Below the pieces are notes generated by a model that saw nothing but the letters and a program-made list of their open reading frames with translations, had not been told where the DNA came from and made no database searches. A DNA stretch of 43,817 nucleotides from the NCBI GenBank assembly GCA_030634465.1, contig DAOWAS010000003.1, positions 1-43,817 on the forward strand, given 5' to 3'. This document shows, piece after piece, positions 43,646 to 43,817 of this stretch; within the stretch, counting starts at the first letter, position 1; each line of letters opens with the position of its first letter. Position numbers and translations under genes: made by a program. The DNA comes from Alphaproteobacteria bacterium. Lineage in GTDB: Bacteria; Pseudomonadota; Alphaproteobacteria; Sphingomonadales; SMXR01.

Positions 43646-43817
43646 CTAAAAAACCCGGTGACGAGAGGGGGACAAGCCCCCTCAAGTCTACGCATATGGT
43701 TACCCAATGTTAGCCATATGGTTGCGGGTTAGGCCGAGGCCTTAACCAGACAATTCCAACTATTCCTAAGAATAACCTTCCTTGTCCCAGTTCCGCCTTA
43801 GGTTTGTTCCGAAGAAC
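43646..43817 (-). other. Structured segment at right edge, unidentified
   Basis: Upstream of the minus-strand terminator several hairpins are packed: GAGGGGG/CCCCCTC with an outer GAC/GTC (43660-43688), a CATATGG/CCATATG pair, GGTTA-A-GG/CCTAACC, TATTC/GAATA inside GACAA/TTGTC, and GTTC-TTCG-GAAC at the very edge. On the minus strand one frame is also open from the edge to a TAA at 43710 (36 codons, ending RPRPNPQPYG). Either the 3' part of a structured RNA or the end of a protein gene; I match neither to a known family. tmRNA, RNase P, SRP and 6S signatures were looked for and not found. Confidence 0.35.

Noticed and set aside
43700-43770. Integron attC-like site around GTTAGGC and CCTTAAC
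   Set aside because: The core boxes are in inside-out orientation and no integrase or cassette pattern is near.
43646-43817. tmRNA, RNase P, SRP or 6S RNA at the right edge
   Set aside because: No tRNA-like T-arm or CCA, no tag with an ANDN-like peptide, no GGAAAGUCCGGG-type RNase P core, no SRP GGAAGG-AGCA loop, and no single long 6S-type hairpin.
1-43817. CRISPR arrays, insertion sequences, prophage or integrase genes
   Set aside because: No regularly spaced direct repeats and no transposase, recombinase or phage structural motifs were found on either strand.

Overview
The window looks like a chromosomal segment of an alphaproteobacterium of low-to-moderate G+C. The evidence is gene order and family type rather than any rRNA: accD-folC next to trxA-addA-addB; murU-amgK-tsaE beside a DivL-type pseudokinase; ahcY followed by HPr, a mannose-family EIIA, a short HPr kinase and a ChvG/ChvI pair; and a TIGR02300 zinc-ribbon protein. 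I cannot name the genus.

Layout. 1-4.9 kb: a TadD-like TPR lipoprotein cut by the left edge, a Sel1/SPOR envelope protein, a small exported protein, and a split energy-taxis pair (Aer-like PAS protein plus soluble methyl-accepting protein). 4.86-12.3 kb: tRNA-Ala, TIGR02300, cmk, rpsA with a histone-H1-like Lys/Ala tail, ihfB, a LapA-domain protein, pyrF, accD and folC. 12.3-24 kb: a long minus-strand run read divL, tsaE, amgK, murU, addB, addA, trxA, with overlaps or tiny gaps, so cell-cycle signalling, tRNA t6A modification, peptidoglycan recycling and double-strand-break repair are probably co-transcribed. 24-29.1 kb: ahcY with a clear sigma70-type promoter and its own terminator, then chvI-chvG-hprK-EIIA-ptsH. 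29.3-32 kb: a DnaJ-domain protein and a divergent restriction-modification cassette (PmeII-type nuclease; C5-methyltransferase with a MerR-like N-terminus) whose intergenic region holds nested inverted repeats.

32-37.4 kb: a sodium:neurotransmitter-symporter-family transporter, sufE, and a phage-shock locus. The psp operon reads pspA, short pspC, pspB, long pspC. It has a near-perfect sigma54 promoter, an upstream inverted repeat where PspF should bind, divergent pspF, and a 56-residue ORF in the leader between promoter and pspA. 37.5-43.5 kb: a small membrane protein, a lipoprotein amidohydrolase, a TetR regulator under a perfect 32-bp palindrome, a 70-residue membrane protein, a His-rich DUF6969-like protein, a secreted M20 peptidase and a TerB-like membrane protein. 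A second palindrome of the same core lies after the 70-residue gene, suggesting a small uncharacterised TetR regulon.

The last ~170 bases form several hairpins followed by a minus-strand terminator and may be the end of an RNA gene or of a reading frame entering from the right; I could not identify it. The points most worth checking are the psp leader ORF and its control region, the TetR-flanked module, the MerR-methyltransferase fusion with its operator, and the DivL-like pseudokinase.
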